A stretch of 64,000 nt of DNA from Branchipolynoe longqiensis (lineage: Eukaryota; Annelida; Polychaeta; Phyllodocida; Polynoidae). Numbering within the stretch: position 1 is the stretch's first letter; each line of letters starts with the position of its first letter. Of the stretch, positions 30,324-41,564 are shown one piece after another. Under the pieces are notes generated by a model that ran no database searches, was not told where the DNA came from, and saw only the letters and a program-made list of their open reading frames with translations. Position numbers and translations under genes: made by a program. The stretch lies in NCBI GenBank assembly GCA_030323885.1, contig CM059198.1:8578086-8642085 (forward strand). The letters are read 5' to 3'.

Positions 30324-30465
30324 TAGTCTATCTACAGATACATAAAACAAAATCAAATAAAGGAATTACAAACAAACAAAATCAACAACCACTGTGCTCT
30401 TTGTGACTGTTCAGACTGACACCACATAACGTGTAACAGGTCGCAGATCTTTCTGCACGTGGATG

Positions 30466-31085
30466 GACGTGGTCGCCGAATCGATAGAGTGCAGGGTTCC
30501 CATGCGGAAGGTCGGGAGTTCGATACCTGGTCGAGTCAAACCAATGACTTACAAAATTGGCACTTGTCGCTACCTAGCCTCCCGCTTTACATTCAAGTTG
30601 CCTAGTCCGATGCTTTTGAGTTTCTGCTATTTTCTGAGATAAATATATATTTTAAATGGCTAAGTTTGGGTATATTTGATGGCAAGACATGCCAAAATAA
30701 TTTTGGCAAGCATGCCAAAACTCTGACACCATAGACTTAAGTAGTAACGGTTTCTATTAATTGACTTGTTATGCCCTTCTATGCAGCAACAAATGCTTAA
30801 TAAGTGCACCAGTGTCTAAGTTGAATATGTAGAATTTAATCTAGATAAGTGTTTGGGTTTTGAAAATTTGATGTTTTTATCAGGCTATGCAACTTTAATA
30901 GGATAGGACATGGACTGATTAGATTAGCTCAGTGTCAGGATAAAGTGATATGGGGTCATGGTGCCAGCAGCCTGATTTCCAAGTGGGGCAGCACTATAAA
31001 GTCGCCATGAGTGTGCACTGTCACAAGTCTGTATGTACCTGGCCTGATATGACGTTCGATGTTGCCAGGATGTAAAACTCCAACA
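30466..31085 (+). mobile_element. SINE-A (+), split by an M-TTAA MITE
   Basis: Head with A box 'tcgccgaatcgatagagtgc' and B box 'gagttcgatacc' at 30466-30591; the body resumes at 30895 ('ttaataggataggacatgg') and runs to 'gatgttgccaggatgtaaaa'. The break falls exactly at the element's 'gcattaatagg' site. Confidence 0.85.
30596..30894 (+). mobile_element. M-TTAA MITE inserted in SINE-A
   Basis: Left end 'agttgcctagtccgatgc', right end 'caggctatgcaact', between TTCA (30592-30595, a mutated TTAA) and TTAA (30895-30898). Because the empty site is known from other SINE-A copies (gcaTTAAtagg), this copy shows that the family duplicates TTAA. Confidence 0.9.
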
Positions 31086-31342
31086 ACCCACCCAACAGAC
31101 TCCCTCCCTACCTTATCCGACTGGAATGTCAGCCATGTCGATAGTTTTGTTTACTCAGCTCCTGTCACCAGCCACAGGCCAGCAGTCCCCAGTAACCATG
31201 GCAACTTGAGTAGCCATCCTCACCCCATTTAACCCGGGACCAAAAGGGGTTTCATGTGAAATATCAAACCTCTTACAGGCAACCCCCTACACACGTCAAT
31301 GATTCGTGCCCTCCCACTGACACCCGCTACCGGGCACCGGGC

Positions 31343-31406
31343 GCCATGGCCGAATAGGTAGAGCGCGGGCTTCGTGTGCGGAAGGTTGGGAGTTCGCTTC
31401 CTGGTT
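31343..31406 (+). mobile_element. SINE-A head, interrupted
   Basis: 'catggccgaataggtagagc' and 'gggagttcgcttcctggt'; homology stops where the foldback arm starts. SINE-A body sequence reappears at 32020-32130 beyond the left arm. Confidence 0.75.
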
Positions 31407-33285
31407 ATTACATGTTGCCATGCATACGTTTTCCACAAAAGAACAAATGCTGGCCAAGCAGGCGCTGTGATGTTCTCCTCCTCTGGAACAAATACTGGCC
31501 CATTCTCTATGTTGGTGTGACATCACAGCCCCGGAAATTAGCCAGCGAAGGGTAAAACACTGAAGGGTAAAACACCACAGTGATTTGTGCTGCAGCAATG
31601 CTATGTCTATGCGGAGCATTTATTTTTGCAAAATAAATTTTAAAACTTTCATTGGGTTGATTAAAAATATCTTAATGTGTGATTGAAGAGGAAGATCTGA
31701 AGTATTTAATTTAACCTAAGATCAATTTTCTCTGAAAGTATTAAAACCAGAGATAATAGTGAAAGTTGGGATATTCTGTGGGTCAGCACCAGTGGTAACC
31801 TTATCAGATCATGACCTCAAAAACTATTTTTGCAAATAAATTCAAGAACTTCCATTTGGGTGATGAGAAAAAAGCTGAATGTGAAATTGTCGAGAAAAAT
31901 TTGAACTATTTAATAGAAACAAGAGGGAGTTGCTTTCAAAGCACCAAAAAGCACAATTTACTGTGTTAGTTAGGGTAGTTTTAATGTTGTCTCTATGACT
32001 AGCATTTGTTTTACCCAAAATACTTGTCGCTTGCTAGATGTTAATAGGATATGGCAAGGACTGGATAGCTCAGTGTCAGGATTTATTTGACTGAGTGGGA
32101 TATCAGGTCATGGTGCCGGCGGCCTGACATAGCACCTTTTTGGTCACTGTTTGTTGCCAAAAGGAGGAGAGCATCACAGCGCCCCTTTAGTCAGTGTCTG
32201 TTGCCAGAGGAGGAGAGCATCACAGCACCTCATGGGACAGGGTTTGTTACCAGAGGAGGAGTGCACCACAGTGACCCCTTGGCCAATGTGTGTTACCAGA
32301 GGAGGAGCATATCACAGTGTCCCATGGGCCAGTACTTGTTACCAGAGGAGGAGAGCATCACAGCACCCCGTGGGCCAGGGTATGCTACCAGAGGAGGAGC
32401 GAAACACAGCGACCCCTTGGGCAGTGTCTGTTACCAGAGGAGGATCACATCACAGTGTCCCATGGGCCGGTACTTGTTACCAGAGGAGGAGTGCATCACA
32501 GCGACCCCTTGGTCAGTGTGTTACCAGAGGAGGAGCACATCACAGTGTCCCATGGGCCAGTACTTGTTACCAGAGGAGGAGTGCATCACAGCGACGCCTT
32601 GGTTAGTGTGTTACCAGAGGAGCAGCAGTGTCCAATTCTCAATGTCGAACATCCGGCAACTTTTTGCGCTCACAACGCTCGAAGGGTAAAACAAATGCCA
32701 CTGTCATAGAGACAACATTAAAACTAGCCTAACTATCACAGTAATTTGTGCTTTTTGGTGCTTTGAAAACAAATTTCTCTTGTTTCTATTAAATACTTCA
32801 GATCTTTCTCTACAATTTCACATCCAGCTTTTTTTTCATCAGCCAAAATGGAAGTTCTTGAATATATTTTGTGAAAATAGTTTTTGAGGCCATGATTTGG
32901 TAAGGTTACCACTGGCACTGAAACTCAGAATATCCCAACATTCACTATTATCTCTGTTTTTAATGCTTTCAGAGAAAATTGCTAAGTACTTCAGATCTTC
33001 CTCTTCAATCGCGCATTAAGATATTTTTAATCAATCCAATGAAAGCTTTTAAATTTATTTTGCAAAAATAAATGCTCTGCATAGACATAGCATTGCTGCA
33101 GCACAAATCACTGTGGTGTTTTACCCTTCAGTGTTTTACCCTTCGCGGGCTAGTTTCCAGGGCTGTGACGTCACGCCAACATATACAATGGGTCAGTATT
33201 TGTTACCCGAGGAGGAGAACATCACAACGCCTGCTGGGCCAGGATTTGTTCTTTTGTGGAAAACGTATGCATGGCAGCGTGTAAT
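31407..33285. mobile_element. Large foldback element, two ~605-bp inverted arms
   Basis: The left arm 31407-32016 and right arm 32684-33285 are diverged reverse complements over their full length. Each arm contains, from tip inwards, a 'gttctcctcctctgg'-type unit, block B ('gaagggtaaaac', 'aatgctatgtctatg', 'gaggaagatctgaagtattt'), and a 'caccaaaaagcac' block. The centre holds a SINE-A piece and a tandem repeat. No transposase ORF. Confidence 0.85.
32150..32625 (+). repeat. Central minisatellite of the foldback element
   Basis: About ten units of 45-51 bp: 'gttaccagaggaggag' then 'catcacagcg/tgtccca' then 'tgggccagtactt'. The same unit occurs singly near both arm tips (31460-31500 inverted, 33195-33250). 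All three forward frames are largely open, a composition effect. Confidence 0.85.
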
Positions 33286-33319
33286 GATATGTAGAACCTG
33301 TGACGCCCATAGTCTTAGT

Positions 33320-33652
33320 TTGTTTGTTTATTGTTGTTTTACATCCTAACAACATCTAAGGTCATATCAGGACGGGTACCAACTTGTGACAGTGCGCACT
33401 CATGGCAACTTTATACTGCTGCCCCACTGGGAAACCAGGCTGCCAGCACCATGACCTGATATCCCACTCAGTCACATTATCCTGACACTGAGCCAACCAG
33501 TCCTTGCACTATCCTAATAACGCCAAGCACCTGGCTAGGAAGTGACAAGTATCAATTCTTAAGTCATTGGTTTGACTCAACCAGGGTTCGAACCCACAAC
33601 CCCACGATCTACCAGCACGGGAGACGGGCGCTCTAACTCAGTCGGCCATCCC
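33320..33652 (-). mobile_element. SINE-A (-), full length
   Basis: Tail 'ttgttgttttacatcctaac', complete body, then 'ggtttgactcaaccagggtt', 'cgaacccacaacccc' and the A box complement 'gctctaactcagtcggccat'. One of the best-preserved copies. Confidence 0.9.
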
Positions 33653-33737
33653 GTCTGGTCCCTCCATAGTCTTAGAGATATAGAGCTATGAGGAGGGGAC
33701 GAGTTGCATCTAGGCCGGGTACGGGGGCGGCGGGGTA

Positions 33738-33766
33738 GGGGGGGGGGGGGGGGGGGGGGGGGGGGG
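33738..33766 (+). repeat. Run of 29 G
   Basis: Twenty-nine consecutive G within a G/GC-rich 60-bp stretch. G-quadruplex-prone and a likely assembly weak point. Confidence 0.9.
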
Positions 33767-33898
33767 AGTAGAGGCGGAGCAGGAGGACAGTGGGCGTGGT
33801 CCCATCGTATGGTGATGCATTCACCCTTTCACAAACACATCATCGATCAGTTTTCAACAACAGATAAGTCAATAACAATGTGCAAGATGCAGAAACAC

Positions 33899-34254
33899 TT
33901 AAAGTTGCATAGTCCGATAGTTTTGAATTTCTGTATTTTTTCGGAGATAAATATATTAGATCGATCACTAGTATCTACTTTACATTAGTTCAAAGTTACT
34001 TTTATTTTAAATGGTAAACTTTTGAGATATTTTGAGTGCAAACATGGACAAATTAGTTTTGGCAAGCTTGCCAAAACTCTGACACCATAGACTTCTGCCG
34101 TAACAGGTTCTGTTAAATTGACTCAGTATTGCCTTCTATGCAGAATCAAATGCTTAATAAGTGCATCAGTATCTACGGTAGATATGTAAAATCAAATCTA
34201 GATAATTGGTTTGGTTTAGAAAATTTGATATTTCATCAGACTATGCAGCTTTAA
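33899..34254 (+). mobile_element. M-TTAA MITE, complete
   Basis: TTAA at 33899-33902 and 34251-34254; TIRs 'agttgcatagtccgatag' and 'catcagactatgcagct'. Very similar to 11492-11838 throughout, so both are relatively recent. Confidence 0.9.
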
Positions 34255-34331
34255 CCAAATCTTACATTTTGATTGATCATTATCAACACTGCTGCAACTG
34301 GGTATGTTTCGCAATCATTTGATATCAGATA

Positions 34332-34712
34332 GGATGGCCGAATTGGAAAGAGCGCTGTCTGGGTTCCCGTGTGGAAGATGGTGCATTCGAACCCCAGCCA
34401 AGTCAAACCAATGACTTACGAGATTGATACTTGTCACTACCTAGCCTGGCGCTTGGCATCATCAGGTTAGGACTTATGAGATTGATACTTGTCACTACCT
34501 AGCCTGGCGCTTGGCATCATCAGGTTAGGATAAGGACTGGTTAGCTCAGTAGCAGGATAATGTGACTGAGTGGGAAATCAGGTCATGGTGCATGTGGCCT
34601 CATTTCCCAGTGAGCCAGCACTATAAAGTGACCATGAGTGCGCACTGTCACATGAGTTGATACCCATTCTGATATTACCTTGGATGTTGCTAGGATGTAA
34701 AACGACAACAAT
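34332..34712 (+). mobile_element. SINE-A (+) with an internal duplication
   Basis: Complete head ('gatggccgaattggaaagag', 'gcattcgaacccc') and body, but a ~57-bp segment ('gattgatacttgtcac... catcaggttagga') is present twice in tandem, at about 34420-34470 and 34478-34529. Confidence 0.85.
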
Positions 34713-34849
34713 TAAATATATTTTCAAAAAGTTGCAGCGAAGTGTGCGATTGTTTGTCTTGTGTGTTGGATTAGTGATGGAGGAGAGTAGAAGGAAACCA
34801 TCAGGCGTTGTCAAATTAAATTAACTAACAATCATCAAATCGGACTAAT

Positions 34850-35060
34850 TCCCCGTTCACACACGGGCCTTAAGTCACCTCAACTAGTTCACTTCATCTA
34901 AGTTGAATCAGAATGGGTGTGTGACCACGCTGCTGAGGTGAATTAGGGCTGAGTCGACTCAACTAGTTCGCCTCAAATAAACTACTTCGTGAGTTGGATT
35001 AGATGAGGCGAACATGCTTGAGTCGGCCTCAGTGGCATGTGTGAACGCAATTGGTTTAGT
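34850..35060. mobile_element. FB-1 foldback fragment
   Basis: 'ccgttcacacacgggcctta', repeated 'aactagttc' and 'gatgaggcgaac' units and 'gtgtgaacgcaattgg' match the arms of 46065-46642. The core is absent. Confidence 0.65.
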
Positions 35061-35109
35061 TGAGGCTGCTTAAGCACATGGATGGAGACTGCTTCCTAAC
35101 AGGTAGATG

Positions 35110-35890
35110 CATTGATAGTGGTTAGAACACATGTTTGGACTGTTTTACATGTTTGGACCATCCCATTTCTTCATGTATGGAGACTGCTTCCTCACAGGTA
35201 GTTGCACTTGCTATCCGGACCGCACTTCATCCACACCTCTCTCTATCTCCTCTTTGCTGGCCTTACTCCTCCTTGATTATGTCTGAAAAGAGTTCCAGGA
35301 GGGGGAGCCTGCCAGCATTTCACTTTCTACTCTTACTCTGTCTCTGTCTTTGGCTCGTCGGCTGGTCACCATAGAGCAAATCGACACGGTCCTTTGACTC
35401 AACTCTCCTCATTTCTCTTTCCTATACTCTACCCTTTTTTTTTCTTCTCCCAGGCTTACTTCTGCTCCTGATCAAGGGAGTTGTTTGCTTGGGTGGGGCC
35501 CTTTATCTTATCGTTTCTTTGTTCTTGTTGCTGGAACCACTGGACCCACCTTTACCTGTCCCTTTCTCCTAAGCCCTTGCTGCTGTTGACTGGATACAAG
35601 TGCTGTGCTACCGCTGGATCGGAGTGATTTGGGGGCTACCCCAGTGACTCATCGTTTAATTGTTGTAAAGACATCCCCAGCTTCTAAAACCGTCCCACCA
35701 GAAGATTAATCTTCAACCAAAGATTGGACCAATTTATCAGTCCCTCTCTATATTGCTGCAGTTCTGCATCCGGTAACCGTTGTAAGGTTATGAACCCCCT
35801 AGAAGTCAAGTCAAGTGAGGTCGCTGCTTTTGATAGTGGTTGGAGCACATGTTTGGACTGTCCTACTGTTCCCATCTCTTCGTTAGGTAT
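35110..35890 (+). repeat. Pyrimidine-rich dispersed repeat Y, long copy
   Basis: 35324-35806 matches 51043-51525 ('tttctactcttact', 'ctggtcaccatagagcaaat', 'gactggatacaagtgct', 'aaccaaagattgg'). It is bracketed by a diverged 60-bp direct repeat ('gatagtggttggagcacatg' at 35115 and 35831). No conserved frame or poly-A tail; class unknown. Confidence 0.65.
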
Positions 35891-36000
35891 GTTGTTTGTA
35901 TGTATGTATGTGTGGATGGATGTACATGTGGCGTGTGGATGTACGCGTGGATGTACATGTGGATGTATGTATGTGTGGATAACCATCCTGATATGACCTT

Positions 36001-36950
36001 AGATGCCAACACACACATCACCAACACAAACCAACACACACACACCACACACACAAACACACACATCACCAACACACACCAACACACATATCACGAACAC
36101 ACACAGCAAAAACATACACACCAACACACACATCATCAACACAAACCAACACACACCAATGCACACACTAACACATACACACCAACACATATATACCAAC
36201 ACACACATCATCAACAGAAACCAATACACACACCAACACACACATCACCAACACACACACCAACACACACATCACCAACACACACACACCAATACACACA
36301 TCATCAACATACACCAACATACACACACAGCAACATACACACCCACATCATCAACACAAACCAACACACACATCACCAACACACACACCAACACACATCA
36401 CCAATACACACCAACACACACCAACACACACATCATCAACACACACCAACACACACAGCAACATACATACCAACACCCACATCATCAACACAAACCAACA
36501 CACACATCACCAACACACACACCAACACACACATCACCAACACACACACCAACACACATCATCAACACACACCAACACACACAGCAACATACACACCAAC
36601 ACCCACATCATCAACACAATCCAACACACACACATCACCAACACACACACCAACACACACATCACCAACACACAGCAACACACACACCAACACACACCAA
36701 CACACACACCAACACACACAAACACACACATCACCAACACATACACACCAACACACACACCAACACACACATCACCAACAGATACACACCAACAGACACC
36801 AACACACACATCATCAACACACACCAACACACACACAGCAACATACATACCAACACCCACATCATCAACACAAACCAACACTCACATCACCAACACACAC
36901 ACCAACACACCCATCAACAATACACAGACACACCAACACACACGTGCCAC
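36001..36950 (+). repeat. CA-rich minisatellite
   Basis: Imperfect 'cacaccaacacacacatcac' units, with larger blocks 'acagcaacatacataccaac' + 'acccacatcatcaacac' recurring at about 36300, 36450, 36580 and 36840. Open frames (Thr/His/Asn-rich; Cys/Val-rich on the minus strand) follow from composition. Confidence 0.9.
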
Positions 36951-37294
36951 AATGAGATGTCTGCCAGATCACATGTGTCAGGCTGATACAAATATGCCTG
37001 ATTCTATCTCTATATCATGTCTGCATAACAAGTAGCATATATTACCAGGGCCTTATCTAGTGGGGTGGAAGGAAGACAATTCCCCCTCTCCCATACACAT
37101 AAAAAACACTGTATGTAACCTCCCTTAAATTGCTGCAAATGGCATTTCAGAGCCTCTAGATTAAAGAAATTCCTGGGGGGTGGGACAGGGGAGGGTATAG
37201 ATAGCCTTAGACGCCCCTAGTGCCTCATGCTTTCAGAACTAATTCATTCCAAGAATTTATCTACCGCCCCCCCACCCCCAACCAACCTGGAAAC
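36951..37294. other. Unassigned, with a dispersed-repeat piece
   Basis: 37120-37200 contains the inverted counterpart of 2470-2510 ('ggcatttcagagcctctaga'). C- and G-runs are frequent. No gene. Confidence 0.45.
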
Positions 37295-37545
37295 CCCATA
37301 CTGACTTTTAAATGTATACTTGTCGTTTCCTAGCCTGGCGCTCAGCATTATTAGGACAGGGAAAGGACTGGTTGGCTCAATGTCAGGATAATGTGACTGG
37401 GTGGGATATCAGGTCATGGTGCTGGTGGTCTGTTCTCCCAGTGGGGCAGCAGTATAAAGTCACCATGAGTGCGCACTGTCACAAGTCGGTACCCGTCATG
37501 ATATGACCTTTGATGTTGCCAGGATGCAAAACCCCAACAAGCAAC
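37295..37545 (+). mobile_element. SINE-A (+), body only
   Basis: From 'aaatgtatacttgtcgtttc' to 'gatgttgccaggatgcaaaa' and 'ccccaacaagc'; the head is missing. Confidence 0.85.
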
Positions 37546-37710
37546 AAGCAACCTGGAGACCTAAATAACAATTCCTAGCTACGGCCCTGATTGCCAGATG
37601 ACAGACATATATATATATACACGGGGCCGTAGAGTGGTGGTGGGGGGGGGTGATGCTGGACACTCTAAGGCCCCCTCCCCTTTCCTTCACATATACTAGA
37701 GTTGTACTGT

Positions 37711-38015
37711 TCTCTGTGGCGCAGTGGTTAGAGTGTCTCACTTTTTTCTAGGTCGGACTCCTAATCTTGAAGGTTGGTGGTTCGATTCCCCATGCCGCCA
37801 TCTCTGCCACTTTGGATTTCCACTGCTGTGTATAACTTACAGCATCATCAAAGGCCTGTTGCTCTCATACCATGTCTATGTGGTGTGGGAGGTTAAAAAT
37901 CCCTTGGGTCGGTAAAGTGTAGGCTCTGGCTTTCTATCGACAAACTGTCTAATGGTGAAAACAAGCCTATTCAGGCTTATCAATGATAGGCAGTATAAAT
38001 CTTCAACAACAAAAA
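37711..38015 (+). mobile_element. SINE-D (tRNA-derived)
   Basis: Head 'tctgtggcgcagtggttaga' (A-box-like) and 'ggtggttcgattcccc' (B box), then a ~220-bp body. The 3' hairpin AAGCCT-attc-AGGCTT (37963-37978) is followed by 'ggcagtataaatcttc' and an A-rich tail. A second copy is at 62961-63270. Confidence 0.85.
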
Positions 38016-38177
38016 AGAAAGAAAAAAAAGCAAGTATTGTCTGATATGGGGTTTGACGTCCAAGGCACTTTAACTCTGAGTTAAAATAGATTGAGACATT
38101 GGCCGAAGTCGATACCCAACCCCAAGCCATGACAGATCCCAAACCCCATTTTTGAATGTTAACGTATAATTATTTAC

Positions 38178-38540
38178 TTAAAGCTGCATAGTCTGATGAA
38201 ACATCAAATGTTCAAAACAAAAACAATTATCTAGATTTTATTATACATACCTAACCTAGATACTGAATAACTGATGCACTTATTAAACATGTGTTGCCAC
38301 ATAGACGGGAATACTGAGTCAATTTAATATAACCTGTTACTGCAGAAGCCTATGGTGTAGAGTTTTGGCATGCTTGCCCACATTAATTTGGCATGTTTAC
38401 ACTTCAAATATCTCAAAAGTTAGCCATTTAAAATAAAAGTGATTTAAAACTAAAGTAAAGGTAGATTATGACAATCAAATTAATATATTTATCTCTGAAA
38501 AATAACAGAAAATCAAAACCATCGGACTGTGCAACTGTAA
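38178..38540 (-). mobile_element. M-TTAA MITE, complete
   Basis: Left TTAA plus 'agctgcatagtctgatgaa'; right 'catcggactgtgcaactgtaa' with one mutated TTAA. Confidence 0.85.
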
Positions 38541-38694
38541 ATGGCTTTAGCTTTCAAGCTTTAGCTATTTTAATTAAGACAAAGTTAATGTTAGTGTAGT
38601 TGAACAAATAACCATATATGACAGAATTACTAGCCTTACTTGTAAGTTCATGTTTTACTAAGATTCTTACGAATCTACGAATACAATGGTACAG

Positions 38695-39051
38695 TTAAAC
38701 TTGCATAGTCCGATGGTTTTGAATTTCTGCCATTTTCTGAGATAAATACATTAGGGTGATCATTATAATCTATCTAACTTTAGTTTGAAGTAACTTTTAT
38801 TTGTAATGGCAAACCTTCGAGATATTTGAAGTGCAACCATGCTCAATTAATTTTGGCAAGCACGCCAAAACTGTTGACACCATAGGCTTCTGCAGTAACA
38901 TGTTCTATTAAATTGCCTCAGTATTCCCTTATATGTAGTGACACGTGTTTAATAAGTGAACCAGTATCTAAGTTAGATATGTAGAATCAAATCTAAATAA
39001 TTGTTTAGGTTTTTGAAAATTTGATGTTTTCATCGGACTATGCAGCTTTAA
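38695..39051 (+). mobile_element. M-TTAA MITE, complete
   Basis: TTAA 38695-38698 and 39048-39051, TIRs present, opposite orientation to the previous copy 150 bp away. Confidence 0.85.
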
Positions 39052-39063
39052 GGTAGGGTAGGT

Positions 39064-39574
39064 CCGGTGTGGCCGTCTCAGCTGCCACAAGGCTGATTTG
39101 CCATGCCCAACTTTCACTATTATCTCTGTTTTTAATACTTTCAGAGAAAATTAGCCTTAAGTTAAATTAAATACTTCAGATCTTCCTCTTCAATTGCGCA
39201 TTAATATATTTTTAATCGACTCAGTGAAAGCTTTAAAATTAATTTTGCTAAAATAAATGCTCTGCATAGACATAGCATTGCTGCAGTGTTTACCCTTCGC
39301 GGGTGGTAAAATACGGCAATGCTATGTCTATGTGGGGCATTTATTTTTGTAAAATAAGTTTAAAAGCTTTCATTGGATCGATTAAAAATATCTTAATGCG
39401 CGATTGAAGAGGAAGATCTGAAGTATTTAATGTAACCTAAGAGCAATTTACGCTGAAAGTATTAAAAACAGAGATTACGGCCTTTGAGACTGGCCCAGTT
39501 TTGACGCATGCGCAGACGACGCTGAAGCGACATTTGGCATATCAGCCTTGTGGCAGCTGAGACGGCCACACCGG
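39064..39574. mobile_element. FB-3 foldback with perfect 34-bp terminal inverted repeats
   Basis: 39064-39097 and 39541-39574 are exact reverse complements, beginning CCGGTGTGGCCGTCTCAGC. Inside, two block-B copies face each other (39110-39300 inverted, 39305-39475 direct), so the interior is also a foldback. No ORF or clear target duplication. Confidence 0.9.
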
Positions 39575-39904
39575 TCTCTCAGGTCCCACCTCTCCTGGGA
39601 TTCTTAATTTCCCGTATTCGGAAGACGAAGTAAGAATTGCCCAAAAGTGATATCGGACTGGCCAGTCCAATATCGGTTTCATGGGGTCAAGTTAAGCAAC
39701 CCACTAGTCATTTCAATGGATATTGCCATAGAGAATGTGTTATCAACATATTTATCTTCAAACAGACCGTTTGCAAGATTTATATTCGCATAGCCCAGCA
39801 CCAGACACCCCAGCACGTATAATATGGCGTGACCTTTTCTTAGAAGCCCCCTGAAGATACCTTCACACCCAGAAAGCCCCCCCCCCCCCGCACAATACCC
39901 CACA
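39575..39904. other. Unassigned
   Basis: No gene; ends in a C-run (39879-39889) before the 7-bp repeat. Confidence 0.5.
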
Positions 39905-39990
39905 CGCACACACTGCACACTGCACACTGCACACTGCACACTGCACACTGCACACTGCACACTGCACACTGCACACTGCACACTGCACAC
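39905..39990 (+). repeat. (CACACTG)n 7-bp microsatellite
   Basis: About eleven perfect 7-bp units. Reverse frames are Cys/Ala/Val/Gln repeats only because of the repeat. Confidence 0.95.
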
Positions 39991-40074
39991 ACTCAGCGCC
40001 ATCCTCGTAGGTTGACACAGCCTGGCAGTTTGGATTGAGATATATGCATGAAGGGTGTTGCATTGTTACTGTGG

Positions 40075-40390
40075 GTTGGTTGATTGTTGGAGTTTTATGT
40101 CCTGGCAATATCTAAGGTTATATCAGGATGAGTACCAATTTGTGACAGCATGCACTCATGGCGACTTTATGCCATAGTGCCGCCCCACTGGGAAATCAGG
40201 CCGCCGACACCATGACCCAATATCCCACTCAGTCACATTATCATGACACTCAGCTAACCAGTCCTCGCTCTATCCTATTAATGCCGAGAACCAGGCTAGG
40301 AAACGACAAGTATCAATTTTATAAGTTATTGGTTTGACTCGACCGGGAACCAAACTCCCGATCTCCCGCACACGAGGTCCGCGGTCTGTG
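40075..40390 (-). mobile_element. SINE-A (-)
   Basis: Tail 'gttggagttttatgtcctgg', full body, 'ggtttgactcgaccgggaac', then the B/A-box area degraded. Confidence 0.85.
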
Positions 40391-40429
40391 GAACGATTAG
40401 GTAACAGTAACACTCAGAAATTGACTGCG

Positions 40430-40740
40430 CTATGTGCTGCAAAATATGTATTCAACAGCTATTGTCAGCTCGCTTTGATACATAACTAATATATGTGCCA
40501 TTCTTGTGTAAATAATTCCGAATTGAAAAATAAAATAGACCAAGTGAATACAGAAGATAATTTGTATTTACATTCTAAATATCATGAAAACACCCACATC
40601 GATCCACTGAATATTGGTGTAGTCATATGACACGACTGTTGCCATCTTGCTGTGGAACTTGTAGGTAACTATCAGAAAGCCACTGTGCTATATTCTGCAA
40701 ATTGTGTATTCAAAAGCCATTGTTAGCTCACTTTAATACA
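40430..40740. repeat. Unnamed dispersed repeat with internal inverted edges
   Basis: The edges 'gctatgtgctgcaaaatatg' and 'gctatattctgcaaattgtg' are similar and in the same orientation. The middle matches 985-1195 in reverse complement. Class unknown. Confidence 0.55.
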
Positions 40741-40744
40741 CAGA

Positions 40745-40880
40745 TACTCTATGACCGTGACCCGATATCCCACTCAGTCACATTATCCTGACAGTGAGCT
40801 AACCATTCCTTGCTCCATCCTATTAATTCCGAGCGCCTGGCTAGTTGGCGACCAACATCAATATTGTAAGTCAAGGCAGT
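40745..40880 (-). mobile_element. SINE-A (-), central piece
   Basis: 'gacccgatatcccactcagt' to 'gagcgcctggctag'; both ends missing. Confidence 0.8.
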
Positions 40881-40977
40881 AAAAACATTTGAACCAACAA
40901 GCGGAATCCTAGCTTCGCGAGGAGTATTGTGTTTTCAGAAAAAGAAGAGTTCAAAGAAAATACGAGGCAACCATCTG

Positions 40978-41564
40978 TAAAGTGCCTGTCATACCTTACC
41001 GGATTGAGTACCGGACACAAACGGACAAAGAATGTTCCATTCTGGTGGTGTTTGGTATCAAAATGTACCTAAATGTGTCGAAATGTTGCGCTTTTGGGTT
41101 AAAGGTGGCCAGACGAAACGGATGCTAAACAGACAAGGAACGTACATTAACGAATAGCCAATGGACGATAACCGGATGACACCGGATAAGAACCGAATGT
41201 CAAACAGACACGTACCGGACTGTTAACGGATGCGCCGGGGAAAAAAAAAAAAAACAGCAGACCGAATTCCGGCACACCATCAACGGACTATTCAGGAAGC
41301 AAACCGGAGACATAACGGATGGGTACCGGACATGAAACAGACAAAACGGACTAAACAGACTTAAAGCGGACACCAACCATATATGTCAGTCCGGCGGTGT
41401 CCAGTACAAGTTTTGTGCATGTTCAAAACTTGCCACCGTACACACCGGACACCGCCAGACAGATAACGGATATACCGTATATAAACCGGACATTGACATA
41501 TTTCAATGGACAGTGTCCATTTTCTCCCTGGTACCCCAATCGGTAAGGTGTGATTGAGCCTTTA
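40978..41564. mobile_element. MITE, TAAAG... termini with CGGA-rich interior
   Basis: Left TAAAGTGCCTGTCATACCTT, right complement of a near match ('ggtaaggtgtgattgagccttta'-type end). Interior of 'aacggac', 'accggac' and 'gtccggcggtgtccag' with the same 'acaagttttgtgcatgttca' mirror as 9194-9600. It abuts the 64-bp satellite directly. Confidence 0.75.

Noticed and set aside
32087..32709. 200-codon ORF in the centre of the foldback element
   Set aside because: Three overlapping frames are open through the same minisatellite, and the ORF begins within a SINE-A fragment.
35840..36986. 327-371-codon His/Thr-rich ORFs
   Set aside because: By-product of the CA-rich minisatellite; the two frames overlap and both stay open.
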